The position numbers and the translations under genes were made by a program. Of a DNA stretch of 64,000 nucleotides, positions 55,304 to 64,000 are shown piece after piece (positions within the stretch are counted from its first letter, which is position 1; each line of letters opens with the position of its first letter). The DNA is from Snodgrassella sp945267035 (GTDB lineage Bacteria; Pseudomonadota; Gammaproteobacteria; Burkholderiales; Neisseriaceae). The notes under the pieces are model-generated. The model was given only the letters and a program-made list of their open reading frames with translations, had not been told where the DNA came from and searched no databases. The stretch lies in NCBI RefSeq assembly GCF_026535915.1, contig NZ_JAFNPF010000001.1, positions 1,364,001 to 1,428,000 of the forward strand. Reading direction: 5' to 3'.

Positions 55304-56632
55304 ATGTCTACTCCCGATTTACTGCCATCAAAAAAACAATTTGCGTTTTTAGCAACCAAAAGGTTTTTACCATTATTTGGAACTCAGTTTTTCGGAGCTT
55401 TAAATGATAATCTATTCAAAACCACCTTGTTTGTCTTAATCAGCTTTTATGGTTTAGGTAACAGTTCGTGGATATCTGGCAGCCAAATGTTGAACATTGG
55501 AGCCTTACTGTATATTCTGCCCTTTTTTCTGTTTTCTGCATTATCCGGTGAAATTTGCAATAAGTTTGATAAGGCTATGGTTGCCCGCTGGATCAAATTC
55601 GCAGAAATTTTTATTATGCTATTGGCTGTGTTCGGCTTTGTGCATCAATCGTTATTCATTTTATTGTGTTCATTATTTCTAATGGGTACACACTCTACTC
55701 TATTCGGACCGCTCAAATATTCTATTTTGCCGGAATATCTGGAAGGTCATGAATTACTCAATGGTAATAGTCTGATTGAAAGCGGTACTTTTCTAGCCAT
55801 TTTGTTTGGGCAAATTTTAGGCACGTTGTTAGCCGGGGCACATATCTATGTGCTGGCAACGATTTTGATTATTATTGCGCTGCTTGGTCAATTGTCCAGC
55901 GTGCAAATGCCACGAGTGCCGGCTCAGTTTCCGCAACAAGTGATCGAAATAAATATTGTACGCAGTACGTCGCAACTGTTGAAACAGACTTATCAGCAAA
56001 AAAATGTCTGGATGTCGATTATGGGTATTTCCTGGTTCTGGTTTTTAGGATCCGTTTATATCACGCAATTACCGACATTTACGCGACTCAATTTAGGCGG
56101 TAATGATCAAGTGTTTAATCTGCTGTTGACCCTTTTTTCTATTGGCATCGGTATTGGTTCTATTCTTTGCGCACGCTTAAGTAAACATAAGCTGCATCTG
56201 AGTTTATTGGTTTTCGGCGCTATCGGTCTGACCTTTGCCGGATTATTACTGGTATGGCTTAGCCCCAATTCGCCAGTAACTGATATGGCCAACATCAGTA
56301 GCTTTTTAGGACGCCCAAATGCCTGGTGTATTCTGTTTAGCATTATTCTGATCGGTTTTTTTGGGGGCTTTTTCTCGTTACCATTATATACATGGTTACA
56401 AACAGCCAGTACTGATGATTTCCGTTCCCACGCGATCGCTGCCAATAATATTATTAATGGTCTGTTTATGGTATTGGCTTCAATATTAAGTGTGGTTTTA
56501 ATTTGGTTGTTTGACAATATCAATGTTCTTTATTTTATTGTCGCCATCGGCAATCTGCCGGTGTTGTATTATTTATGTCGTAATAATGAGTTACGTATTG
56601 ATTTCATGAGATTTATTTTACGCAAACATTAA
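55304..56632 (+). CDS. MFS transporter, lysophospholipid flippase type (LplT-like)
   Basis: This 442-residue inner-membrane protein has about twelve helices. The opening FLPLFGTQFFGALNDNLFKT is the hallmark of LplT and of the MFS half of acyltransferase fusions. MGTHSTLFGPLKYSILPEYL is the second conserved block and IESGTFLAILFGQILGTLLA the third. LplT moves lysophosphatidylethanolamine inward for re-acylation by Aas. No aas-like acyltransferase is in this window, so the acylating partner must lie elsewhere if the role is right. ACAAGGATAATC before the ATG is a good ribosome site. Confidence 0.85.
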   Translation: MSTPDLLPSKKQFAFLATKRFLPLFGTQFFGALNDNLFKTTLFVLISFYGLGNSSWISGSQMLNIGALLYILPFFLFSALSGEICNKFDKAMVARWIKFAEIFIMLLAVFGFVHQSLFILLCSLFLMGTHSTLFGPLKYSILPEYLEGHELLNGNSLIESGTFLAILFGQILGTLLAGAHIYVLATILIIIALLGQLSSVQMPRVPAQFPQQVIEINIVRSTSQLLKQTYQQKNVWMSIMGISWFWFLGSVYITQLPTFTRLNLGGNDQVFNLLLTLFSIGIGIGSILCARLSKHKLHLSLLVFGAIGLTFAGLLLVWLSPNSPVTDMANISSFLGRPNAWCILFSIILIGFFGGFFSLPLYTWLQTASTDDFRSHAIAANNIINGLFMVLASILSVVLIWLFDNINVLYFIVAIGNLPVLYYLCRNNELRIDFMRFILRKH

Positions 56633-56752
56633 AACGTTTACTTGTCTACATTGGTATAAAAGATTGAAATTGGTATAATCAATGTTTGCTTTAACTTTGT
56701 GTGATTAAGTTATGGCTTAACTTTTTTTATTTCTGTTTCAGGCTATTGCATC

Positions 56753-59584
56753 ATGTCAGATAACGATATTATTCGTATACGCGGCGCACGCACCCACAAT
56801 CTTAAAAATGTCGATCTGGATATTCCTCGACATGAACTTGTGGTGATTACCGGACTTTCAGGAAGTGGCAAATCATCGTTGGCTTTTGATACGCTTTACG
56901 CGGAAGGTCAGCGACGTTACGTTGAAAGCCTGTCTGCTTATGCCCGTCAGTTTCTGCAAATGATGGAAAAACCTGATGTTGATCTGATTGAAGGTTTATC
57001 ACCGGCTATTTCAATTGAACAGAAAGCGACCAGTCACAATCCTCGTTCTACTGTAGGCACAGTTACAGAAATTCATGATTATCTGCGTTTGCTGTACGCA
57101 CGAATAGGGACACCGTATTGTCCGGAACATAATTTGCCTTTAACCAGTCAGACTGTTTCGCAAATGGTGGATCATGTATTAGCTTTGCCTGAAGATTCAC
57201 GAGTGATGATATTGGCTCCTGCTGTACGCGGTCGTAAAGGAGAATTTGTTGATCTATTTGCCGATTTGCAGGTTCAGGGCTTTGCCAGAGTGCGGGTAGA
57301 TGGCGAAGTTTATGCTATAGAAGAAGTACCTAAGCTGCAAAAAAATATTAAGCATGACATCGATGTGGTTATTGATCGGGTTAAGGTACGTGCCGACATC
57401 AAACAACGTCTGGCCGAAAGCTTTGAGACTGCCCTGCGCCATGGCAATGAACGTGCCTTAGCTGTGGAAATGGACAATGGTCAAGAACATTGGTTTTCCG
57501 CCCGCTTTGCCTGTCCGGTTTGCTCATACAGCTTACAAGAGCTTGAACCGCGCTTATTCAGTTTTAATAATCCAGTTGGCGCCTGCCCCAGTTGTGATGG
57601 TCTAGGTAGCCTGGACTATTTTGATCCGGAAAGAGTGGTCATGCATCCTGATCTGTCTTTATCCGGTGGCGCCATCAAAGGCTGGGATAAAAGAAATACC
57701 TTTTATTTTCAAATGATTCAATCATTAGCTCAACATTACGATTTTGATGTAGACACCCCATTTAATCAACTCAGTGACAAAGTTAAAGAGATTATTTTGT
57801 ATGGTTCTGGTAAGGAAGAAATTGAGTTTACCTACCTGTCAGAACGCGGTACTCGCTTCACCCGCAGCCATCCATTTGAAGGCATTATCCCCAATTTAGA
57901 ACGTCGTTATCGCGAAACAGATTCGAATACGGTACGCGAAGAATTAAGTCAGTATCAAAGCCATCGTGCCTGTCCTGCATGCGGTGGTGCGCGCTTGCGC
58001 CCAGAAGCACGTTATGTGTATGTGGGCGAAAAACCGATTCATGAAATCAGCGCTTGGCCGCTGACCGCTACCTTACAATTCTTTGAAGATTTAAATCTTG
58101 AGGGTAATAAGAAACAGATTGCAGAAAAGATTTTAAAAGAGATCACTGAACGGCTGGGCTTTTTAATCAATGTTGGGTTGAATTATCTGAGCTTGGCCCG
58201 AAGTGCTGAAACTTTATCAGGTGGCGAAGCTCAACGTATTCGCTTAGCCAGTCAAATAGGATCCGGACTGACAGGGGTGATGTATGTATTGGATGAACCT
58301 TCAATTGGTCTACATCAACGTGACAATGACCGTTTACTTGACACGCTAAAACATTTGCGCGATCTGGGGAACAGCGTTATTGTGGTGGAACATGATGAGG
58401 ATGCCATTCGGGCGGCTGATTTTGTCGTCGATATGGGACCCGGCGCGGGCGAACATGGTGGAAATGTGATCATCGCTGCACCACCGGCACAAATTGCCGC
58501 CTGTCCTGAATCCATTACTGGTCAGTACCTTAGCGGTAAAAAAGCCATTGCTGTTCCCGCTGAGCGCACTCCGGTTGATAAAGAGCGTTTGCTGAGCTTA
58601 CGTGGTGCCAGTGGCAATAATCTGAAACATGTTACCTTAAATTTACCTTTGGGTTTAATTACCTGTATCACTGGTGTTTCAGGCAGTGGTAAGTCAACTT
58701 TAATCAATGATACTTTAGCTAAAATCACCGCCCGTGAATTGAATCGAGCCAGCACTGAGCCGGCTCCCTATGAAGAAATTTTGGGCTTAGATCATCTGGA
58801 TAAAGTGATTAATGTTGATCAATCCCCTATCGGCCGGACTCCTCGTTCAAATCCTGCCACTTATACAGGTTTGTTTACACCGATTCGTGAATTGTTTGCC
58901 GGCGTGCCTTTATCCCGTGAACGTGGTTATAGCGTTGGCCGTTTTTCTTTCAACGTAAAAGGTGGTCGCTGTGAGGCTTGTCAGGGCGACGGGGTAATTA
59001 AAGTAGAAATGCACTTTTTGCCAGATATCTATGTGCCGTGTGAAGTGTGCCATGGCAAACGCTATAACCGCGAAACATTGGAAGTGCAGTATAAAGGAAA
59101 AAATATCAGCGAAGTTTTGGAAATGACAGTGGAAGAAGCTTGTGCTTTCTTTGATGCCGTGCCCACAATTAAACGTAAACTGCAAACACTGCAAGATGTT
59201 GGTTTAGGCTATGTTCGTTTGGGTCAATCGGCAACCACCTTATCAGGTGGCGAAGCGCAAAGGGTCAAACTGGCTTTGGAATTGTCTAAACGTGACACCG
59301 GACGTACCCTCTATATCCTGGATGAACCCACTACTGGATTACACTTTGCTGATATTGCTCTGTTATTGGATGTCATTCACCGTCTTAAAGGCAAAGGTAA
59401 CAGTATTGTCATCATCGAACATAATTTGGATGTGATCAAAACTGCCGATTATATTATCGATTTGGGACCGGAGGGAGGAGATGGTGGTGGCACCATAGTC
59501 GCAGAAGGTACGCCTGAACAAGTTGCGGCCAATTCCAAAAGCTTTACTGGCAAATATTTGCGCAACTTGTTAAAACCCTCTTAA
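56753..59584 (+). CDS. uvrA: Excinuclease ABC subunit A
   Basis: This 943-residue damage-recognition ATPase belongs to nucleotide excision repair. There are two ABC modules: Walker A GLSGSGKSSLAFD (about 34) and GVSGSGKSTLIND (about 643), with signatures ETLSGGEAQRIRLA and TTLSGGEAQRVKLA. The zinc modules are CPVC with CPSC (about 254-283) and CEAC with CEVC (about 743-768). The last Walker B is LYILDEPTTGLHFAD. Length is normal. No lexA or SOS box was recognised upstream. Confidence 0.97.
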   Translation: MSDNDIIRIRGARTHNLKNVDLDIPRHELVVITGLSGSGKSSLAFDTLYAEGQRRYVESLSAYARQFLQMMEKPDVDLIEGLSPAISIEQKATSHNPRSTVGTVTEIHDYLRLLYARIGTPYCPEHNLPLTSQTVSQMVDHVLALPEDSRVMILAPAVRGRKGEFVDLFADLQVQGFARVRVDGEVYAIEEVPKLQKNIKHDIDVVIDRVKVRADIKQRLAESFETALRHGNERALAVEMDNGQEHWFSARFACPVCSYSLQELEPRLFSFNNPVGACPSCDGLGSLDYFDPERVVMHPDLSLSGGAIKGWDKRNTFYFQMIQSLAQHYDFDVDTPFNQLSDKVKEIILYGSGKEEIEFTYLSERGTRFTRSHPFEGIIPNLERRYRETDSNTVREELSQYQSHRACPACGGARLRPEARYVYVGEKPIHEISAWPLTATLQFFEDLNLEGNKKQIAEKILKEITERLGFLINVGLNYLSLARSAETLSGGEAQRIRLASQIGSGLTGVMYVLDEPSIGLHQRDNDRLLDTLKHLRDLGNSVIVVEHDEDAIRAADFVVDMGPGAGEHGGNVIIAAPPAQIAACPESITGQYLSGKKAIAVPAERTPVDKERLLSLRGASGNNLKHVTLNLPLGLITCITGVSGSGKSTLINDTLAKITARELNRASTEPAPYEEILGLDHLDKVINVDQSPIGRTPRSNPATYTGLFTPIRELFAGVPLSRERGYSVGRFSFNVKGGRCEACQGDGVIKVEMHFLPDIYVPCEVCHGKRYNRETLEVQYKGKNISEVLEMTVEEACAFFDAVPTIKRKLQTLQDVGLGYVRLGQSATTLSGGEAQRVKLALELSKRDTGRTLYILDEPTTGLHFADIALLLDVIHRLKGKGNSIVIIEHNLDVIKTADYIIDLGPEGGDGGGTIVAEGTPEQVAANSKSFTGKYLRNLLKPS

Positions 59585-59653
59585 ACTAAAGTAAAAACAG
59601 GTTGTCATTAAAACGTGCATTATGGCTAAATCAAAATTCTTTTAGTAGAGAGA

Positions 59654-60156
59654 ATGTTATTCTCAATCGAATTAAATGAAAATGCTTGGTCAATAGGACA
59701 GCTTTGCAACTTATTTACGATAGAGGGAAAAGGTGCCGAGCAATATACTTTGGCTTTTTCAATTACTTGTTTTCATCAGAAGAAGAGTTAAAAGAAGAAG
59801 TACCAATTTTGCATTTGAGTAAGCCGATAATAATTTTGACTATAAATGGCAATCCTGTAAAAAATTATCGGCTTAATATAATCGGGGCAAGGGAAATCAA
59901 TGACCAGAATGTTCCAAATTATAAAAATGAAATATCCCCATCATTAGGATTATATAGAAATCAATCCCAAGATTTTGATCATATGTTAAAAACATTTTTT
60001 GGACTTCACCCTTGGGACGGATTTTATCAAGAGAATTATGTAAATGAATTTCTAACACAAGCAACAGTTAAAAGAAAAGATGTCAAATATCTGAAAGATT
60101 TTAGTATTGGGCAATTAAAACAAAAAATGCCTGCCAATAGCTTTAAATTAAAATAG
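59654..60156 (+). pseudogene. Accessory gene broken by a frameshift in a T run
   Basis: From ATG 59654 the frame reads MLFSIELNENAWSIGQLCNL, then FTIEGKGAEQYTLAF, and stops soon after. A neighbouring frame continues with NYLFSSEEELKEEVPILHLS and runs to 60156, ending MPANSFKLK. Adding one T to the T5 run at 59755-59759 joins the two into about 169 residues. So either one base was lost recently, the run is phase-variable, or it is a sequencing error. The protein is not recognised: it has HPWDGFYQENYVNEF in the middle and no membrane helix. AT-richness suggests accessory origin, perhaps another orphan immunity gene. GAGAGA lies just before the ATG. Confidence 0.6.
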
Positions 60157-60645
60157 ATATTGGAAATTCAATAAACTTTAATCGCTTCAATCGAATGTGC
60201 CGTGATGCTCTAAGCTCTTTGCACATTCAGCCTGTTTTAATCTGCTGCGTTTAGTCCAAGAAAAATCATAATTTAACGCAGCAACCACGATTCCTGTAGT
60301 ATTAATTATTCTGTTTACTCTTTAAATGACTGCATGGTTTGAAAGAAATATCGGACTAAGATTAATTAAAAAATTGTTCGCATATTTCTAATCTCTCATA
60401 TGAGTTTGCACCAAATAGCCTTAGGTGTATTAAACGACAATATTTTTAACTTACCGGATTTTTTTAAAAGCAATGCAACCTCTTATCAACATGTTAAAAG
60501 AGCATAATTAACAGTCGAAATAAATATTCTATTAAGCAACACATAGATTAGAAATATTTATCAATAAAAAGCAAAATAACACATAAATAAACATATTTGT
60601 GTTACTGTTGACATATGTATCACTCTATGAACATAAAGGCTCATG
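60157..60645. other. Intergenic region before the second metQ
   Basis: No gene was seen. A 9-base inverted repeat, TGCTGCGTT with AACGCAGCA (about 60242-60284), and the 18-mer 60400-60417 shared with 31480-31497 are present. TTGACA near 60609 could be a -35 box for metQ, but no convincing -10 was found at proper spacing. Confidence 0.4.
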
Positions 60646-61494
60646 ATGAAAAAATTATTACTAACTTTACTTTCCCTTACTGCTGTCGCTTCATTGCTCA
60701 CTGCATGTAATCAAAAGACTGAAGAAACTGGAGCACAAGCCAGTAGTGCTGCGAGTAATACACCGGTAGTCAGTAAAACAACCATCAAGGTTGCTGCCAC
60801 TCCTGTTCCTCATGCAGAAATTCTAGCTGTGGTTAAGCCTATACTGGAAAAAGAAGGTGTTGATTTGGAGATTGTGCAGATGACTGACTATGTCCGCCCT
60901 AATCTTGCTTTAGATGAAAAAGATGTCGATGCCAACTATATGCAGCACAAACCTTATCTGGATGATTTTGTCCAAAAACGTGGTTTGAAATTAACCAGCA
61001 TAGCCAATGTTCATGTTGAACCGATGGGTATTTATTCCAAAAAAATCACCTCTCTTAATGATGTCGGTGATGGTGCAACGGTAACCATTCCTAATGATGC
61101 CACCAACGGTGGCCGTGCCTTGTTATTGTTGCAAAAAGCCGGCTTATTAAAATTGAAAGACAATGCTGGTGTTGCTGCCACGGTAAACGATATCGTTGAT
61201 AATCCTAAAAACCTGAAAATTACTGCTTTAGAAGCACCACAACTACCCCGCACTCTAAATGATGCTACCCTAGCAGTGATCAACACTAATTTTGCCATGG
61301 AAGCCAATTTGGTACCCACCAAAGACGCTTTGTTTATTGAACAAAAAGATTCTCCTTATGCCAATATTTTGGTAGTACGCAGCGGAGATGAAAATCGTCC
61401 AGAAATAGTTAAATTGAAACAAGCTCTAACTTCTCCTGAAGTGAAAAAATTTATCGGAGAAAAATACAAAGGGGCAATTATACCGGCGTTTTAA
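60646..61494 (+). CDS. Second MetQ/NlpA-family lipoprotein
   Basis: This substrate-binding lipoprotein of about 282 residues has a signal peptide ending in lipobox LLTAC, a Ser/Ala linker, then the NlpA fold. Family text includes IKVAATPVPHAEIL, VQMTDYVRPNLAL, DANYMQHKPYLDDF and VTIPNDATNGGRALLLLQKA. It is closer to the meningococcal surface lipoprotein MetQ (GNA1946) in style than the copy at 15713. No permease or ATPase gene is next to it, so it may share MetNI or have a separate job such as binding at the cell surface. The second of two tandem ATGs is favoured by the AAAGG spacing; the first is at 60643. A 13-base perfect hairpin follows. Confidence 0.9.
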   Translation: MKKLLLTLLSLTAVASLLTACNQKTEETGAQASSAASNTPVVSKTTIKVAATPVPHAEILAVVKPILEKEGVDLEIVQMTDYVRPNLALDEKDVDANYMQHKPYLDDFVQKRGLKLTSIANVHVEPMGIYSKKITSLNDVGDGATVTIPNDATNGGRALLLLQKAGLLKLKDNAGVAATVNDIVDNPKNLKITALEAPQLPRTLNDATLAVINTNFAMEANLVPTKDALFIEQKDSPYANILVVRSGDENRPEIVKLKQALTSPEVKKFIGEKYKGAIIPAF

Positions 61495-61982
61495 TGAGCT
61501 AAATAATTCAGTATTTATCCAACATATAACCCTGATAAAAGTTATCAGGGTTATATTTCTTCTGGTTCTAGTTTGACGCACAATTTAGTTATGTTTTTAC
61601 AGTGATCAATGGATGACTGGATAAGAGATAGATCATCATGATTCATCGGTGACTAAACACATTATTGTAATAAGAATGCAAAGATTGAAAGAAGATGGCT
61701 GTCCATTGTTTCATATTGATACGCCTTTAGCCTAAATATAGTTAATTTTTTTGTTGCATCAGAATAAAGGATTCTAAACCTGATTTGCTTGAACAAAATC
61801 TGTGGCTACAACAATGCATATGAAATAGATATTGACTTGGAATAATGCGACGAATCAGCAGATTTGGCTTGCATGCGGGAGAAAACTGAAGATAAACAAG
61901 AAAAATATTAAAATGATAATGAATAACGAAGATTTTATTGATACCGCAGCAAATTGAAGCCTGTTGCAATAAGAATCTGATT
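61495..61982. other. Intergenic region after the second metQ
   Basis: Apart from the hairpin at 61526-61560 nothing was seen. A minus-strand frame of 75 codons (61742-61969) has no ribosome site and no protein-like character. Confidence 0.5.
61526..61560 (+). terminator. Hairpin after the second metQ
   Basis: ATAACCCTGATAA (61526-61538) pairs perfectly with TTATCAGGGTTAT (61542-61554) around AAG, followed by a weak ATTTCTTC run. Confidence 0.65.
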
Positions 61983-62555
61983 TTAAAATAAATCTTGCTG
62001 CTTCACCCATTGCCATTGACCTAGTGACAATTGGCGATTAAAAACATTCAGACGACCAATACCCACTCTTACCAGACGCAGACAAGGCCAGCCAACCTTG
62101 GCACACATTCGACGAACTTGACGATTTTTTCCCTCACTGATTTGGATTTGGAGCCAGAAATCAGGCACAGTCTGGCGCACCCGGATCGGGGGTACACGAG
62201 GCCATAATGCTGAAGATTGCGAAGAATCTAACAGATTTACTTTAGCTGGCTGGGTCCTGAAATCCCCCAAATCTACCCCGCGGCTTAACTGCTGCAACTT
62301 CTCTGCATCAGGTTGACCTTCAACCTGAGCCCAATAAGTTTTGAGCAGCTTATATTTAGGATGGGCGATTTTCGCCTGCAACTTTCCATCTGCTGTCAGC
62401 AGCAACAATCCTTCACTATCGGTATCCAGACGACCAGCAGGATAAACATTTTTCACCGGTACATATTGCTGTAATGATGGGTATTTATCATGCGCACTGA
62501 ACTGGCAAATCACTCCATAAGGTTTATTTAGTAATATCAACCCTGTATCAGACAT
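61983..62555 (-). CDS. 23S rRNA pseudouridine synthase, RluE-like
   Basis: This 190-residue RsuA-family enzyme lacks an S4 domain, as RluE does. The catalytic Asp is in YPAGRLDTDSEGLLLLTADG (about residues 38-57). LLNKPYGVICQF near the start and ISEGKNRQVRRMCAKVGWPC near the end are the other family blocks. RluE modifies one uridine of 23S rRNA. The exact target position cannot be proven by eye. It is transcribed in the same direction as the ABC genes upstream, 42 bases away. Confidence 0.88.
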   Translation of the reverse strand: MSDTGLILLNKPYGVICQFSAHDKYPSLQQYVPVKNVYPAGRLDTDSEGLLLLTADGKLQAKIAHPKYKLLKTYWAQVEGQPDAEKLQQLSRGVDLGDFRTQPAKVNLLDSSQSSALWPRVPPIRVRQTVPDFWLQIQISEGKNRQVRRMCAKVGWPCLRLVRVGIGRLNVFNRQLSLGQWQWVKQQDLF

Positions 62556-62597
62556 TGCTAGTCGTCCATAAGTAAAGATAGCAGCACAGCCAGCACT

Positions 62598-63392
62598 TTA
62601 GCCGAGCAATAAAGAATCATCAGTAACTTCTTCGCCCTGATTCATTTCGAACATTTGTAATAAATCACTGACAGTCATATTGGCTCTTTTTTCACCGCTT
62701 ACATCGATTAATACCTGACCTTGATGCAACATGACAGTACGTGAGCCATGCTGTAATGCTTGTTGCATGGAATGAGTTACCATCATCGCAGTGAGTTTAT
62801 TTTCATTAATGATTTTATCCGTAAGCTCAAGGACGAAAGCGGCGGTCTTCGGATCCAGTGCTGCAGTATGCTCATCTAATAATAGAATTTTAGATGAGTG
62901 TAATGAGGCCATTAGCAAGCTCACAGCTTGTCTTTGTCCACCTGATAACAAACCAATCCGGTCAGTCAATCGATTTTCCAATCCAAGGTTGAGTACCGCC
63001 AGTTTTTCTCTGAAGAGTTCTCGTTGTTCTTTATTAATGGCCAGTTGTAACCCGCGACGCTGCCCTCGTTTTAACGCTAAAGCCATATTTTCTTCAATAG
63101 TTAACGCTTCACAAGTTCCCGCTAAAGGGTCTTGAAAGACGCGCGCTACTAAAGGAGCTCGCTTATAAGCAGGTTCGCGGGTTACATCTTTATTGTTGAT
63201 ATAGATATGACCAGAATCAATATTGACATCACCACTAATCGCATTAAGGAAGGTTGATTTTCCCGCGCCATTACTGCCGATAACCGTGACAAATTCTCCC
63301 TCAGCAATATCCAGACTTAATCCACGCAATACATGGTTTTCTATCGGCGTGCCCGGATTGAAGGTTAGCTGTAAATTTTCAGCGTGCATCAT
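62598..63392 (-). CDS. ABC transporter ATP-binding protein (TrpXYZ/LivF-like)
   Basis: This 264-residue ATPase has Walker A GSNGAGKSTFLN (about 38-49), signature GLLSGGQRQAVSLLM, Walker B KILLLDEHTAALDPKTA and switch His MMVTHSMQQAL. The Glu-to-His change right after the Walker B Asp-Glu (DEHTAALD) and the overall text match the ATPases that go with PF04392 substrate-binding proteins, thought to import tryptophan or related compounds. It overlaps the permease gene by four bases. The substrate-binding gene would lie further upstream, outside the window. Confidence 0.87.
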   Translation of the reverse strand: MMHAENLQLTFNPGTPIENHVLRGLSLDIAEGEFVTVIGSNGAGKSTFLNAISGDVNIDSGHIYINNKDVTREPAYKRAPLVARVFQDPLAGTCEALTIEENMALALKRGQRRGLQLAINKEQRELFREKLAVLNLGLENRLTDRIGLLSGGQRQAVSLLMASLHSSKILLLDEHTAALDPKTAAFVLELTDKIINENKLTAMMVTHSMQQALQHGSRTVMLHQGQVLIDVSGEKRANMTVSDLLQMFEMNQGEEVTDDSLLLG

Positions 63393-64000
63393 GCTTTAAA
63401 TTTCCTTCTGAAATAGCTTTTAATAGCAGGTAAACGCAAGGCCAAGACAACCAATATGGCGGTAATTAAATTTAAATCCTGAGGTCCAAATCCAATACTT
63501 TGCAAAGTGTTACTGCCCAATGCCAAGGCTATGAAGGCTCGATATAATACTGCCCCGATGATGACTGCCATCGTAATCACAAAAAAGCGTTTGCCCGGAA
63601 TTAAGGTTTCTCCAATAATCACCGCAGCCAAACCAACCACGATGGTGCCGATACCAATTGAGATATCAGCCCCGCCCTGTGTTTGCACAAATAAAGCACC
63701 GGCCAACCCGATTAAGGCATTTGATAGCGCGAGTCCAAGTAATAAGGTGCGAGAAGTGTTAATACCTTGTGCTTGAGTCATCCGTGCATTCACCCCTGTA
63801 GCCCGAATGGACAGTCCTATTTCGGTTGAAAAAAACCAGTCCATGAAAAGTTTAGCTACAATCACAAATCCAAATATAACCAATGGTTGTACCCAATATT
63901 GATTGGTGCTATCACTATTGATCAAAGGAGAAAATACACTTTCCTGCCCCAATAACGGTAAATTAGGAGACCCCATAATACGCAAATTGATGGAATATAA
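63389..64000 (-). CDS. ABC transporter permease, C-terminal part (5' end outside window)
   Basis: The frame is open to the window edge, so about 200 C-terminal residues of an expected 290 are visible. Membrane helices include about FGFVIVAKLFMDWFFSTEIG and ALSNALIGLAGALFVQTQGG. The coupling motif near STEIGLSIRATGVNARMTQA fits the branched-chain-type (LivH/BPD_transp_2) permeases. The last bases overlap the start of the ATPase gene (ATGA), so they are translationally coupled. The start lies beyond 64000. Confidence 0.87.
   Translation of the reverse strand, partial: LYSINLRIMGSPNLPLLGQESVFSPLINSDSTNQYWVQPLVIFGFVIVAKLFMDWFFSTEIGLSIRATGVNARMTQAQGINTSRTLLLGLALSNALIGLAGALFVQTQGGADISIGIGTIVVGLAAVIIGETLIPGKRFFVITMAVIIGAVLYRAFIALALGSNTLQSIGFGPQDLNLITAILVVLALRLPAIKSYFRRKFKA

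Noticed and set aside
61742..61969. Minus-strand 75-codon frame after the second metQ
   Set aside because: No ribosome site, no homology-like text and unusual composition; taken as chance.
1..64000. Neisserial DNA uptake sequences (GCCGTCTGAA and related dialects)
   Set aside because: By eye only isolated partial matches were seen, such as GCCGTCTGGT within rho, and no paired copies in terminators. A computed count is needed before claiming absence.
1..64000. CRISPR arrays, complete insertion sequences, prophage structural genes
   Set aside because: No regularly spaced repeats, transposase motifs or phage structural proteins were seen. The S24 repressor alone is not enough to call a prophage.

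Overview
The window looks like chromosomal DNA from an AT-rich member of the Neisseriaceae. The best clue is the block sodB / dnaB / five minor-pilin genes in the order of meningococcal pilH-I-J-K-X. Rho, PpsA, the gpmI-envC-ctpA block and the paired MetQ lipoproteins also look neisserial. High AT content, many decayed genes and no obvious neisserial DNA uptake sequence suggest a Snodgrassella-like host-restricted symbiont. That genus assignment is inference; no 16S rRNA gene is present.

Layout. 1-7.6 kb: the end of trpD, serS, tRNA-Lys, a stand-alone phage-type S24 repressor, ppa, polA and rpe. 7.7-13 kb: a Spy/CpxP-like periplasmic protein facing the minor-pilin operon, with dnaB at its head. 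13-15 kb: a gene desert holding the wreck of a toxin/immunity-like module. 15-19 kb: sodB and the methionine ABC transporter metN-metI-metQ, interrupted by a decayed ~470 bp tandem duplication. 19-23 kb: a four-gene glycosyltransferase / flippase / deacetylase cassette resembling the Arn and Flm/NaxD systems that put amino sugars on lipid A. 23-34 kb: a FAH-family hydrolase, radA, radC, yajC-secD-secF, a lipoprotein, an ArsC-like protein, lpxH and rho. 34-46 kb: an FKBP lipoprotein, tRNA-Asn, argB, yqgE-ruvX, gpmI-envC-ctpA and the divergent pair ppsA / ppsR. 46-49 kb: a second accessory region with a haemagglutinin/CdiA-like toxin scar, a very AT-rich intact membrane protein that may be an orphan immunity protein, and other gene debris. 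49-64 kb: a PuuA-like glutamine synthetase, a methyltransferase, mltD, a DMT exporter, an LplT-like MFS protein, uvrA, a frameshifted accessory gene, a second metQ, an RluE-like pseudouridine synthase and part of a TrpXYZ-like ABC importer.

The core genes are ordinary and well preserved. The unusual content sits in the gaps: two or three polymorphic toxin/immunity scars, a repressor that seems unable to cleave itself, a duplicated and decaying transporter junction, and a possible lipid A amino-sugar cassette. No intact mobile element, prophage or CRISPR array was seen.
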